This document shows positions 1 through 8,264 of a stretch of DNA of 64,000 bases, one piece after another. The DNA comes from Microbispora sp. H13382 (lineage in GTDB: Bacteria; Actinomycetota; Actinomycetes; Streptosporangiales; Streptosporangiaceae), in contig NZ_JABBXA010000010.1 in NCBI RefSeq assembly GCF_014161445.1, positions 124,001 to 188,000 of the forward strand, given 5' to 3'. Position 1 is the stretch's first letter, and the number at the start of each line of letters is the position of its first letter. The notes below the pieces were generated by a model. It saw only the letters and a list, made by a program, of their open reading frames with translations, did not search any database and was not told the origin of the DNA. Position numbers and translations under genes: made by a program.

Positions 1-1
1 T

Positions 2-33
2 CCGATCGCAGGCGGGCCTTCCCGCCGGATCGG
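2..33. terminator. Hairpin, probable terminator of an upstream gene outside the window
   Basis: CCGATC and GGCGGG on the left pair with CCCGCC and GATCGG on the right around a CCTT loop. There is no U-tract, which is common for actinomycete terminators. It lies just before the promoter region of the TetR gene. Confidence 0.4.
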
Positions 34-61
34 GGGCCTCAGACTATACAAAAAGTGCGCG

Positions 62-84
62 CACGCAAGTTTGCGTGAACGCAA
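62..84. promoter_or_regulatory. Overlapping dyad, candidate TetR autoregulatory operator
   Basis: CACGCAA-GT-TTGCGTG (62-77) is a perfect inverted repeat. Its right arm also forms TTGCGT-GA-ACGCAA (71-84), so three half-sites alternate in 23 bp. A -10-like TATACA lies at 45-50. The position 22 bp before the TetR start suggests self-repression (inference). Confidence 0.55.
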
Positions 85-105
85 CCAGTCTGCGACAGTA
101 GGACC

Positions 106-774
106 GTGACGGCAGGACGGACGGGGCTGCGCGAGCAGAAGAAGCAGGCCACCCGGCAGGCGTTGCGCGAGGCGGCGTTGCGGCTGGCTCTCGAACGCGG
201 GCCGGACAACGTGCGGGTCGACGACATAGCCGACGCCGCCGGAGTCTCCCCGAGGACCTACAACAACTACTTCTCCAGCCGTGAACAGGCGATCGTCGCC
301 GCTGTCACCGCCGAACGCGAGTCCCGGGTGGCGGCGGCGATCGCCGCCCGCCCGGACGGCGTCCGCCTGGCCGACGCCGTCGTCGACGCGATCGTGGAGC
401 AGTACACCGACCCCGACGCACAGGACGGCGACGCGCTGCTGTTGATCACCACCCGTCCCGCGCTGCGCGAGGCGTTCGTCGATGCCGCCGCCGCGATCGA
501 ACACCCCCTCACCGACGCGATCGCCGGCCGCCTCGGCGACGCCGGCCGGGACACCGCCCGCGTGCTCGCGGCGAGCGTCGCCGCCGCGGTCCGGGTCGCG
601 CTCGACCGGTGGGTGGGAGGGACGGCCGCCGCGCCCCCCGTCGCCGGCGGGCTCGTCGTACCGTCCGGATCGCTCCCCGACCTGCTCCGCGCTGCGCTCG
701 CCGCGCTCGCTCCCGCTCTCGACGCGGCCGAACGACGGGCGGCCTCCGCCCGGCACGACCCGGGGCGAATCTAG
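106..774 (+). CDS. TetR/AcrR family transcriptional regulator
   Basis: This 222-residue protein has an N-terminal helix-turn-helix of the TetR type at about residues 12-60, with the typical signature around VDDIADAAGVSPRTYNNYF; the tyrosine pair in the recognition helix is well conserved. The C-terminal part, rich in Ala, Leu and Val, is the usual ligand-binding and dimerisation helical domain. The start is GTG at 106; no strong ribosome binding site precedes it. A multi-part palindrome lies directly upstream. The target cannot be read from the window: the next gene downstream is a secreted hydrolase 212 bp away on the same strand, and whatever lies upstream is not visible. Family assignment is firm; function is unknown. 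Confidence 0.9.
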   Translation: MTAGRTGLREQKKQATRQALREAALRLALERGPDNVRVDDIADAAGVSPRTYNNYFSSREQAIVAAVTAERESRVAAAIAARPDGVRLADAVVDAIVEQYTDPDAQDGDALLLITTRPALREAFVDAAAAIEHPLTDAIAGRLGDAGRDTARVLAASVAAAVRVALDRWVGGTAAAPPVAGGLVVPSGSLPDLLRAALAALAPALDAAERRAASARHDPGRI

Positions 775-985
775 CCTCAGACTTTCGCCTGGAAGGCTGC
801 CGAGACTGATCCTCGGGAAGCCGGAGGCCCGCGGCCGACAGCCGGTTCGGGGCCTCCACGGGCTCACGAGAGCTGTTGCAGCCCGTGTGGTAGCCGCCCT
901 GTACAGGTGGCGCCGCACCGAGCCCGCTGGCCGCCGACGGGCGATGGCAAGGCCGTGTCAAGTCGGTGTGCCGATGCTCCCGGGT

Positions 986-3900
986 ATGAGACACCCCCGG
1001 CGGCTGCTCCTCATCGGTGCCACGATCGCCGCCTGCCTGGCCACTCTGCTCACCCCCGCGACCGCCGCGCTGGCCGAGCCGCCCGCGCCCTCCCCGACGC
1101 CACCGCCGCAGCAGCTCGAACTGTCGTCCGTCCAGCCGGAGTTGCGCGACCGGGTGCTGGGCGCGAACTGGCAGAAGTCCAGCGACTTCGCCGTCACCAC
1201 GGCCGGTGACGCGACCGGGTTCCACGTGTTCACGGCGATGGCCGCCACGGGCTACCAGTGGCGGACCGTCGCCACCCTCAGCGAGCCGGGTATGGACACC
1301 GACCAGTGGATCGGCAACGCCTGCCTGACCGGATCCGGCACCAGGATCGTGGCCGTCTACGCGCCGCGCTACTTCACCAACCGCTCCTGGCTGTTCGGCC
1401 GGGGCGCGTTCGCCGCGATCATCGACGTCAAGACCGGCGCCGTCACCAAGCTCCGGGACCAGGTGACGCTCGCCTACTTCAACCCGGGCTGTGGCGCCGG
1501 TGACACGGTCGCGCTCACGCAGGGCGTCAGCGAGCAGCGCGGCACCACCCGCCTGCTCACCGTCGACGCCGCCGCCAAGCGCGTGACCCGGGCCGTCGTG
1601 GTCAGCGGCCAGCTCACCTCGGCCGTCCCCGTCGGGGACACCGTGGTGGCGGCCGACGGCGCCCGGCTCGTCGAGGTGCGGGCCGGCGGCGAGCTCACCA
1701 AGCTCGCGGCCACCGACTCGGTGCCGTTCGACCTACGGGCGACCGCCGACGGCGGCGTGGCCTTCGCCACCCGCGACGGCGCGTCGGTCAAGGTCCGCCA
1801 GTATCTGGGCGGGACGACCCGCGAACTGGCGTCGGGCCGCCTGGGCGAGCTGACGGTCAAGTCGGGCACGAACGGCCGCGTCTTCCTCGTCGGCCGGGCC
1901 GACCGGAAGGCCGCCCTGCCGCAGGGCGTGTCGCTCCTGGACGCCCCGGCGGCGGCCGACGTCTCCTCCGAGGGCGGCCTCGCCGTCACGGCGGCGGCCC
2001 GGCGCGGCCTGCGCGCGGGCCCCGGCGCCCCGCCGCCCGCGGGACCGCCGGCCGCGACGATCCTGGGCGATGACAAACCCGGTGTCAGCCCCGACGTGCC
2101 CGACGCCGAGCCCGTCGACATCACCGCACAGGTCGTCACGACCAAGGCCGACGTCGGCTTCGAGGTGCAGCCGGGCGAGGATCTGCTCCCGGCGGCGGCT
2201 TCGGGACGCGCCACCAACCCCAAGCTGGCGCTGGCCCTCAAACTAGTGGGCCCCGCCGCGACCACCGCCGTCAACGGGACCGTCGACACCGGCTACCGGT
2301 GCGCCATCCCGCGTAACGACCCGTCGATCCAGGTGTACCAGCCGCACTGGCGGCAGGTGGAGTGGGCGGTCGACCAGCTCGTCTTCAAGAACCGGCTGAC
2401 CGTGACCCGGCCGACCGGCTGGAAGGGCTCCGGGCTGCCCGCGTGGAACCCGCAGACCGAGTTCCCGGTCCCGGACCTGGAGGGCGGCGGGCGCATCCCG
2501 GTGTCGATCATGTTCGGCATCCTCGCGCAGGAGTCGAACCTGTGGCAGGCCCAGCGCAGCGTGCTGGAGGGCGAGACCGGCAACCCGCTGGTCGGCAACT
2601 TCTACGGCGTCAACATCTACGACTCCAACCCCGCCAACGACTGGGACGTCGACTTCACCAAGGCCGACTGCGGCTACGGCATCTCCCAGCAGACCGACAA
2701 CATGCGCGGCGACGCGACCCTGTGGAGCGCGAACAAGCAGAAGCGGGTGGCGATCGACTACGTCACCAACATCGCGGCCGGCATGTCGACCCTGGCCGAG
2801 AAGTGGAACCAGATCCGGACCGACACCGACGGGCTGGCGAAGGTCAACGACGGTGACCCGGCGAAGATCGAGAACTGGTACCTGGCGGTGTGGGCGTACA
2901 ACTCCGGCTGGCACGCCAAGGCCGAGGCCTGGAAGATCGACAACAACGGCACGCCGAACAACGGCGCCTGGGGGGTGGGCTGGCTGAACAACCCCGCCAA
3001 CCCGTCCTACCGGCAGGACCGCCGTCCCTTCCTCGACAACAACAGCTACGCCGACGCGGCGCACCCGCAGGACTGGCCCTACCAGGAGAAGGTGCTGGGC
3101 TGGGCGGCGTGGCCGATCACCAAGACCTACTTCGACGCCGCCCAGAACAAGAACGTCTCCGAGGGCGGCTACAACTACGCGTGGTGGACCACCGAGGGCT
3201 ACCGCACCATGATCGTGCCGACGGTCTCCAACACGGGGATCGTCGACAACAACGCCTTCTGCGCGCCCGGCAACGAGTGCCAGCCGCCGTCGTCGGGGAA
3301 CGGGCGCGGCACCTGCCTGCGGTCCGACTCCAAGTGCTGGTGGCACTTCTCCAAGGAATGGAAGGATTGCGCGTCGGCGTGCGGGCATGAGGCGGCTCTC
3401 CGGTACGACTCGACCTGGGCCTCGACCGAGCGCGCCGAACCCACCGACCAATGGACGCCCTGCAAGACGCCCGGGCTGCCCGCCGTCGGCGGAGACACGA
3501 CGAAGGTCCTCATCGTCGACGACGTGACAGTCCCGGCGGTGCGCGGCAACTGCGACAACAGCCAGTGGACCAACCGCGGCACCCTGTCCTTCACATTCGC
3601 CCAGGACTCCGCGGGCAGAGTCCCCGCCAGGGCCGACTTCCAGCAGCTCGGCAACGGGTTCGGCGGTCACGAGTGGTTCGGGTACACCCGCACCAGCGCC
3701 AGGAACGGCGGCGTCATGCAGGTGACCGGCACCTGGGAGCCGGAGGAGGACATCAACGGGTGGGCCCGTGTCCTGGTCCACATCCCGAAACGGCGCGCGG
3801 AGACCCAGCAGGCCCCCTACACCGTCGATCTGGGCAACGGCGCCACGGAGACCCGCTACCTGAACCAGAGCCGGGAGCAGAACCAGTGGTACAACCTCGG

Positions 3901-5029
3901 CGTCTTCCAGTTCGCCGGGAGACCGAAGGTGTCGCTCACCAACCTGAACGACGAGGGCGACGGCTCGGCCGCCATCGCCTGGGACGCGATCGCCTTCCAG
4001 GTGCTCGCGAAACGGCCCAAGCACTTCGTCGTCGCCATGGGCGACTCCATCACTTCGGGTGAAGGAGTCGGAAGCTACACCGCCGAGACCGACTTCGGCT
4101 ACAAGACGCCGCGCTGGAACGCCTGCCGGCGCAGCAACGACGCCTGGATCAGGCAGACCGTCCTCCCGGGCGAGACCCAGACCGTCGGCCAGCTCGCCGA
4201 CTCCTTCGACCCTCGGCTGGACTTCGCGTTCGTGGCGTGTTCCGGTGCCGAGTCGCGGGACGTGTTCGTGCCGCGGTACGCGTACATGGACGAGCCGATC
4301 GGCGACTGGTCTGACTATCGCGGTCGTGCGGAGGGCAGGTTCCGGGAGGCGGCCCAGATCGAGAGCGGCTTCCTGACCAAGAACACGACCCTGGTCGCCC
4401 TGTCGCTCGGAGCCAACGACGCCGACTGGTCCGGCGTCCTGACCGGCTGCTACCTGATCATCTGCAAAGCCGGCGGCAGCCCCTACGAGGACCAGCTCAG
4501 GGCTCGCATCACCGACGTGCTGAACACCAAGACGGAGTACAACCTCCCGGCCAACGTCGCCGACATCCTTCAGCAGATCGAGAGCAGGACGCACAACAAG
4601 GACGGCAACCGGGGGAAGAAGGCGAAGATCGTCCTCATGGGCTATCCGAACGTGGTCGGCGGCACCGTCTGCCAGCGCTTCGACCAGGACGAGATCGGAA
4701 TGCTGCAACGGCTCGCCGACCATTTCGTCACCGAGGCGAAGAACACGGTGCGGGTGCTGCGGGACGCCGGGAACGAGGTGTCCTTCGCGGACTCCCTGCC
4801 GGCCTTCGCCGGTCACGGAGCGTGCGACGCCGACCCATGGGTCAACAAAGTGATCTTCACCAAGACCGGCCCCGGCGACTTCACCGACATCTGGGACGGC
4901 TGCATCGCCGACGGGGGCCGGTGCGCGAGCCGCTCTTCCCTGCACCCCACCAGGAGAGGCGCCCAGGAGTTCGCCACCGTGTTCAAGAACCACCTCGGCA
5001 GCCCTGAGGTGAACTACACCGGCTGGTAG
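986..5029 (+). CDS. Secreted multidomain protein: transglycosylase-like, golvesin-like and SGNH hydrolase domains
   Basis: The open frame runs further 5', but the signal peptide (MRHPRR then a hydrophobic stretch ending ALA) fixes the start at ATG 986 (ATG 974 is also possible), giving 1347 residues. After a Pro-rich linker there is a beta-strand-rich, propeller-like region (about 60-340). A lytic-transglycosylase-like segment follows, with E516 in GILAQESNLW and a DCGYGISQQ motif near 562. Around residues 840-1010 is a golvesin/Xly-type beta-sandwich. The C-terminus is a GDSL-type SGNH esterase: GDSITSGEG with S1021 as nucleophile, a GAND block near 1145, and a LHP block near 1322. A role in cell-wall or polysaccharide turnover outside the cell is likely. 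It ends 7 bp from the convergent SARP gene. Domain limits are by eye; the substrate is unknown. Confidence 0.8.
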   Translation: MRHPRRLLLIGATIAACLATLLTPATAALAEPPAPSPTPPPQQLELSSVQPELRDRVLGANWQKSSDFAVTTAGDATGFHVFTAMAATGYQWRTVATLSEPGMDTDQWIGNACLTGSGTRIVAVYAPRYFTNRSWLFGRGAFAAIIDVKTGAVTKLRDQVTLAYFNPGCGAGDTVALTQGVSEQRGTTRLLTVDAAAKRVTRAVVVSGQLTSAVPVGDTVVAADGARLVEVRAGGELTKLAATDSVPFDLRATADGGVAFATRDGASVKVRQYLGGTTRELASGRLGELTVKSGTNGRVFLVGRADRKAALPQGVSLLDAPAAADVSSEGGLAVTAAARRGLRAGPGAPPPAGPPAATILGDDKPGVSPDVPDAEPVDITAQVVTTKADVGFEVQPGEDLLPAAASGRATNPKLALALKLVGPAATTAVNGTVDTGYRCAIPRNDPSIQVYQPHWRQVEWAVDQLVFKNRLTVTRPTGWKGSGLPAWNPQTEFPVPDLEGGGRIPVSIMFGILAQESNLWQAQRSVLEGETGNPLVGNFYGVNIYDSNPANDWDVDFTKADCGYGISQQTDNMRGDATLWSANKQKRVAIDYVTNIAAGMSTLAEKWNQIRTDTDGLAKVNDGDPAKIENWYLAVWAYNSGWHAKAEAWKIDNNGTPNNGAWGVGWLNNPANPSYRQDRRPFLDNNSYADAAHPQDWPYQEKVLGWAAWPITKTYFDAAQNKNVSEGGYNYAWWTTEGYRTMIVPTVSNTGIVDNNAFCAPGNECQPPSSGNGRGTCLRSDSKCWWHFSKEWKDCASACGHEAALRYDSTWASTERAEPTDQWTPCKTPGLPAVGGDTTKVLIVDDVTVPAVRGNCDNSQWTNRGTLSFTFAQDSAGRVPARADFQQLGNGFGGHEWFGYTRTSARNGGVMQVTGTWEPEEDINGWARVLVHIPKRRAETQQAPYTVDLGNGATETRYLNQSREQNQWYNLGVFQFAGRPKVSLTNLNDEGDGSAAIAWDAIAFQVLAKRPKHFVVAMGDSITSGEGVGSYTAETDFGYKTPRWNACRRSNDAWIRQTVLPGETQTVGQLADSFDPRLDFAFVACSGAESRDVFVPRYAYMDEPIGDWSDYRGRAEGRFREAAQIESGFLTKNTTLVALSLGANDADWSGVLTGCYLIICKAGGSPYEDQLRARITDVLNTKTEYNLPANVADILQQIESRTHNKDGNRGKKAKIVLMGYPNVVGGTVCQRFDQDEIGMLQRLADHFVTEAKNTVRVLRDAGNEVSFADSLPAFAGHGACDADPWVNKVIFTKTGPGDFTDIWDGCIADGGRCASRSSLHPTRRGAQEFATVFKNHLGSPEVNYTGW

Positions 5030-5036
5030 CGGCTTG

Positions 5037-5855
5037 TCAGCCGGTCGCCGGCCACGACCAGCGCCGCGCGGACGCCCTCGACGGCTTGAAGTCGAGCGAG
5101 GGGTCCGCGCGGGCCATCCGGTCGTGCAGCTCGTGGAGCTCCCTGGTCGGTTCCAGGCCGAGTTCCCGCACGAAGTCGCCGCGGGCCCGGCGATACCCCG
5201 CCAGCGCGTCGGGCCTGCGGCCGTCGCGATAGAGAGCGATCATGTACGCCCGGATCAGCCGCTCCCTGAGCGGATGCAGCCGCACCAGATCGGCGAGGTC
5301 GGGCAGCAGCTCCCGGTGCCGCCCACACGCCAGCTCGGCCTCCGCGCGGGCCTCGATCGCGCCCAGCCGCAGCTCCTCCAGCCCGACCCCCAGCCGGTCA
5401 CGCAGCCGATCGCTCGCGGCGTCGGCCAGCAGCGGCCCCCGCCAGCAGGCCAGGGCGTCTTTCAGCAGCCGCGACCGGACCCCCGGCGCGGCCGACCGGC
5501 GGGCCTGCCCGACCAGGTCCCGGAACCGGTGGACGTCGACCGCGCCGACATCGGTCTGGGCCAGATAGCCGTCACCCTGGCGCAACAGCCGGAACCCCCG
5601 TGACCCCGTCCGCTTGGGGTCCAGCGTGCCGCGCAGCCGGGTGACGTGGCTGTGCAGGATGCCGCGGGCGTTGGCCGGCGGGCGGTCGTCCCACAGCAGC
5701 TCCAGCAACCGGCCCACCGGGACGACCCGTCCCGCGTCGAGCAGCAGCAGGCCGAGCAGGCAGCGCTGGGCGCGCCTGGCGACCGTGATCGTCGTGTCCC
5801 CGTGCCCCACTTCGACCGGCCCCAGAAGCCGGAACTCCCAACCCCGATTCGACAT
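5037..5855 (-). CDS. SARP/BTAD family transcriptional activator
   Basis: The protein (272 residues from ATG 5855) has an N-terminal OmpR-like winged helix (FRLLGPVEV, then RAQRCLLGLLLLDAGRVV and LWDDRPPANARGILHSHVTRLR). The bacterial transcriptional activation domain follows (DVHRFRDLVGQARR, ACWRGPLLAD, LRLGAIEARAEAELACGRH, LIRAYMIALYRDGRRPDALAGYRRARG, LGLEPTRELHELH). This is the small AfsR/SARP layout without an ATPase domain; such proteins usually activate specialised-metabolite genes. An alternative ATG at 5867 is in frame and could fit a near-leaderless transcript. Direct repeats spaced by 11 bp lie just upstream and may be its own binding site. The nearest biosynthetic genes in the window, the NRPS, are over 20 kb away, so the target is unknown. 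Confidence 0.9.
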   Translation of the reverse strand: MSNRGWEFRLLGPVEVGHGDTTITVARRAQRCLLGLLLLDAGRVVPVGRLLELLWDDRPPANARGILHSHVTRLRGTLDPKRTGSRGFRLLRQGDGYLAQTDVGAVDVHRFRDLVGQARRSAAPGVRSRLLKDALACWRGPLLADAASDRLRDRLGVGLEELRLGAIEARAEAELACGRHRELLPDLADLVRLHPLRERLIRAYMIALYRDGRRPDALAGYRRARGDFVRELGLEPTRELHELHDRMARADPSLDFKPSRASARRWSWPATG

Positions 5856-5877
5856 GACCACGAGCATCCGACGCCCG

Positions 5878-5894
5878 GGTATAGACGAGGTATA
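5878..5894. promoter_or_regulatory. Direct repeat with 11-bp period, candidate SARP site or -10 boxes
   Basis: GGTATA occurs at 5878-5883 and 5889-5894 with a 5-bp spacer, exactly the 6+5 periodicity bound by SARP proteins. Read on the minus strand each copy is TATACC, so the proximal copy could also be the -10 box of the SARP gene, about 10 bp from ATG 5867. The two readings are not exclusive. Confidence 0.45.
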
Positions 5895-5935
5895 CATGCA
5901 GGTGAGGCCCCTTCCGCCGGTCACGATCGGCAGCG

Positions 5936-5964
5936 GCAAGGCCGTGTCAAGAAAGGCTGCCGAA
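5936..5964. repeat. Short sequences shared with 944-960 and 792-802
   Basis: GGCAAGGCCGTGTCAAG (5936-5952) is identical to the 17 bp at 944-960. The next AAGGCTGCCGA is identical to the 11 bp at 792-802. Both pairs lie in non-coding DNA upstream of genes. They could be shared promoter elements or remains of mobile-element ends. Confidence 0.35.
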
Positions 5965-5974
5965 GCTCTGTGTC

Positions 5975-6610
5975 GTGCTGCGAATTCATTTCACCGCCGA
6001 CGACATCGCACGAACCCGCCTGGCGACCGCCCCGCGCGCAGACCACCACGATGACCTGATTCGCGCCAGCGTCGAGGCCGACGTCGCGGCCCGCGTCGGC
6101 GCGCTGCTCGCCGGGGGTGTCGAGGCGCTGCTAGGTAGCTTCGAACCGCTGATGCGCTGGCGTGCACCGGTGCTGGAAGTGCGCCACCCCGTCGATCACG
6201 ACCTGCGCCTCCAGGGCCGGGGCCTGTGGCTGGTGCCGTCGTTCTTCAGGGGCGCGACGCCCCTGCCGCTCGCCGACCAGGACCTGCCACCGGTCCTGGT
6301 CTACCCGATCGCGCCCGAACACCGCCGGAACACGATCACCGACCCGGCGGACTCCCTCGCCGACCTCATGGGCGGCACCCGCGCCGCCGTCCTCGCCGCC
6401 CTCCGCGACAGTGCCTCCACGACGCAACTCGCCACCAGGCTCCACACCTCACTCGCCGCGATGAGCAGGCACACCAAGACCCTCAGGCAGGCGGGCCTCA
6501 TCACCAGCACCCGGTGTGGTCCGGCCGTCCTGCACGGCCTCACGCCGCTGGGCCGCAGGCTCCTCGACGGACCCCTTTGCGTTACCGCGCAAAGGTCTTC
6601 TCCGAGGTAG
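5975..6610 (+). CDS. ArsR-type winged-helix regulator with DUF5937-like N-terminus, internally shortened
   Basis: GTG 5975 starts MLRIHFTADDIARTRLA, the hallmark N-terminus of the actinobacterial DUF5937/ArsR regulators. The C-terminus (LAALRDSASTTQLATRLHTSLAAMSRHTKTLRQAGLI) is a winged helix. Family members are usually about 320-340 residues. Here only 211 are present, and the sequence jumps from the first about 25 residues straight to the region IRASVEADVAARV, so roughly 110 internal residues are absent without loss of frame. The DNA-binding part is intact, so the protein may still work, but it may equally be a decaying copy. It is divergent from the SARP gene, from which the start is separated by about 120 bp. 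The family length is from general knowledge. Confidence 0.75.
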   Translation: MLRIHFTADDIARTRLATAPRADHHDDLIRASVEADVAARVGALLAGGVEALLGSFEPLMRWRAPVLEVRHPVDHDLRLQGRGLWLVPSFFRGATPLPLADQDLPPVLVYPIAPEHRRNTITDPADSLADLMGGTRAAVLAALRDSASTTQLATRLHTSLAAMSRHTKTLRQAGLITSTRCGPAVLHGLTPLGRRLLDGPLCVTAQRSSPR

Positions 6611-6633
6611 GGCGCTGATCGACTCTTACGGCT

Positions 6634-7071
6634 ATGCGACTCACACGACCAATGATCTCGACGGCGATCGCGCTCCTCATCGGCATCTCCATCCCGCTGG
6701 TCGCCAGCCAGCCCGCGAACGCGGCGTGCGGAACCGTGAACAGCGCCAGCAGCTACTGGGGCTGGAACGGCACCTGGAGCACGCACGTGGTCGGCACCAA
6801 CTGTTCCACCCGGTATGGACGCTTGGTCTGGGACACTAGCGACAGCTGCTGCAACCCGTGGTGGGTGAAGATCGAGCGGCAGCTGTGGGGCAGCTATGGC
6901 TGGCTGACCACGCACACGCAGACCAAGCGGGTGGAGTTCGGCAACTTCGGCACGCACAACACCGGGACCGTTCCGTCGGATCCCTCGCAGGGCAGCGAGC
7001 GGTTCCACGCCTGCTGGGGCATCGGCTCGACCACGCCCAGTTCCTGGACGTGCGGCGGCTGGGTCAGCTAG
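6634..7071 (+). CDS. Small secreted protein of unknown function, stop codon shared with an IS insertion
   Basis: This 145-residue protein has a clear Sec signal peptide (MRLTRPMI, hydrophobic core, then ANA cleavage near residue 29). The mature part of about 115 residues is rich in Trp, Gly, Ser and Thr with five Cys, suggesting a disulphide-stabilised extracellular domain. No family was recognised. Its TAG stop is made of the TA target duplication plus the first G of the IS630 element. Reading across the far IS end, the original stop would also have been TAG, so the protein sequence is untouched but its 3' end and terminator are now separated by the element. Confidence 0.75.
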   Translation: MRLTRPMISTAIALLIGISIPLVASQPANAACGTVNSASSYWGWNGTWSTHVVGTNCSTRYGRLVWDTSDSCCNPWWVKIERQLWGSYGWLTTHTQTKRVEFGNFGTHNTGTVPSDPSQGSERFHACWGIGSTTPSSWTCGGWVS

Positions 7072-7100
7072 TGGCGCGTCACGCAACCTTGGCCGGGTAA
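7071..7100 (+). repeat. Left terminal inverted repeat of the IS630 element
   Basis: GTGGCGCGTCACGCAACC begins the repeat, which continues to CCGGGTAA. It matches the reverse complement of 8235-8264 with five mismatches. The transposase stop codon lies inside it. Confidence 0.9.
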
Positions 7101-8182
7101 CTGGTCCAGCTTCGGATCGGTGAGCTGGCGGCGAAGTTCGTCTTCGGCTGCGCCCGGGCGTTGCGCCAGCGGACGTAGGCGCCGATCGCTACGTTCTGCT
7201 CGTCATGGGTGCGGTGGTCGGTGCCGTTGAGGGCGTAGTACCGCAGCGCGGCGAACTCTGATTCGATCCAGTTCAGCCAGGAGCCATAGGTTGGCAGGAA
7301 CACCAGCTCAACGTCGTTGCCGGCCGCCCATGAGCGGACCTGCGGGTGTTTGTGCGGCGAGAAGTTGTCGGCGATCACATACAGCTTCTCGCCCGGCCAG
7401 CGGGCCCGCAGCGTCTTGAGGAAGGACAACACCTCACGCCAGCGCTTGTGGGTGCGGATGCGGTAATACAGCTTGCCGGTGGCCAGGTCGAGCGCGGCGA
7501 TCACGTGCATGACGCCGTTGTAGCGGTTGTAGGTGGCCCGCAGCCGGGCCGGCGACCCTGCCGGGCGCCACTGCTTACCCCTGCGCGGCATCAGGTTCAG
7601 CGGCCCGAACTCGTCCAGGCAGATCACCCGCCCATCGGCGGGCGGCTGATCGTATAACTCCAGTACACGCTGCATCTTGGCGATGAAGTGCGGGTCGGTG
7701 GAGGCTTTCCACGTGGTGGTGGTCTGCCAGCTCACCCCGCCCGCGCGCAGGATCCGCCGCAGGTGCTCGCGGCTGATCGCCGTCACCACCCCGCGACTGA
7801 TGAGGTGCTCGGCCAACGTGCGCAGGCTCCAGGTGGAGTGCCCCCTGATGCCCCACTCGGCGGGGACCGTCGTGGCGATCAGGCAGATGTGCTCACGCAC
7901 CCGCTCATTGATCGCCCGTGGACGGCCCCCGCTCCATTTTGGGTCCAGCGCGTCGAACCCCCGCTCGTTGAAGGCGTGGATGACATCCCGTACGTAGTCA
8001 TCGCTGACCTGCATCAACGAGGTGATGTCCCGGACACTTTGGCCCTGACCGGACATCATCACCACGATCGCCCGCCGCAGCTTCACCGGATCCTTCGCGC
8101 TCCTGGTGATCCGCTGTAGCCTGCGGCCTTCCTCCATCGTTAACGGCCGGACGAACACCTCCGGTCGGCGAGCCACGACCAC
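7079..8182 (-). CDS. IS630-family DDE transposase
   Basis: The 367-residue protein has an N-terminal helix-turn-helix (SVRDITSLMQVSDDYVRDVIHAFNERGFDAL, then a GGRPRAI linker as in IS630 transposases) and a second winged-helix part. The catalytic DDE domain shows ICLDEFG (first Asp), VIADNFSPHKHP (second Asp) and SWLNWIESEFAAL (Glu), the signature order of this family. Length is normal for the family and no frameshift is seen, unlike many IS630 copies that need programmed frameshifting. The stop codon is inside the left terminal repeat. Confidence 0.95.
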   Translation of the reverse strand: MVVARRPEVFVRPLTMEEGRRLQRITRSAKDPVKLRRAIVVMMSGQGQSVRDITSLMQVSDDYVRDVIHAFNERGFDALDPKWSGGRPRAINERVREHICLIATTVPAEWGIRGHSTWSLRTLAEHLISRGVVTAISREHLRRILRAGGVSWQTTTTWKASTDPHFIAKMQRVLELYDQPPADGRVICLDEFGPLNLMPRRGKQWRPAGSPARLRATYNRYNGVMHVIAALDLATGKLYYRIRTHKRWREVLSFLKTLRARWPGEKLYVIADNFSPHKHPQVRSWAAGNDVELVFLPTYGSWLNWIESEFAALRYYALNGTDHRTHDEQNVAIGAYVRWRNARAQPKTNFAASSPIRSWTSYPAKVA

Positions 8183-8234
8183 CTCCCAACATCACAGAGG
8201 CAGCCAGCCTGACGGGTTCACCACCACAGATCAA

Positions 8235-8264
8235 TTACCCGGCTGAGGTTCAGTGACGGGCCAC
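8235..8264 (-). repeat. Right terminal inverted repeat of the IS630 element
   Basis: It begins TTACCCGGCTGAGG on the plus strand and ends GGGCCAC at 8264, directly followed by the second TA at 8265-8266. It pairs with 7071-7100. Confidence 0.9.

Larger units (their letters stand above)
7071..8264 (-). mobile_element. Complete IS630-family insertion sequence, 1194 bp
   Basis: The element is bounded by imperfect terminal inverted repeats (28 of 33 positions match when the flanking CTA is included). It is flanked by a TA duplication at 7069-7070 and 8265-8266, the target used by the IS630/Tc1/mariner superfamily. It encodes one intact DDE transposase on the minus strand, so it looks complete and possibly active. 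Confidence 0.92.

Noticed and set aside
482..985. 5' extension of the large secreted protein frame
   Set aside because: The frame is open through the TetR gene, but the extension is Arg/Pro/Ser-rich shadow sequence and the signal peptide sets the start at 986.
2243..4993. 916-codon open frame on the minus strand
   Set aside because: It lies opposite the secreted hydrolase gene, whose domains are recognisable. The minus-strand product is a Val/Gly/Arg-rich shadow typical of high-GC DNA.
7079..8182. Programmed frameshift in the IS630 transposase
   Set aside because: The transposase is a single uninterrupted frame with all DDE residues, so no frameshift is needed.
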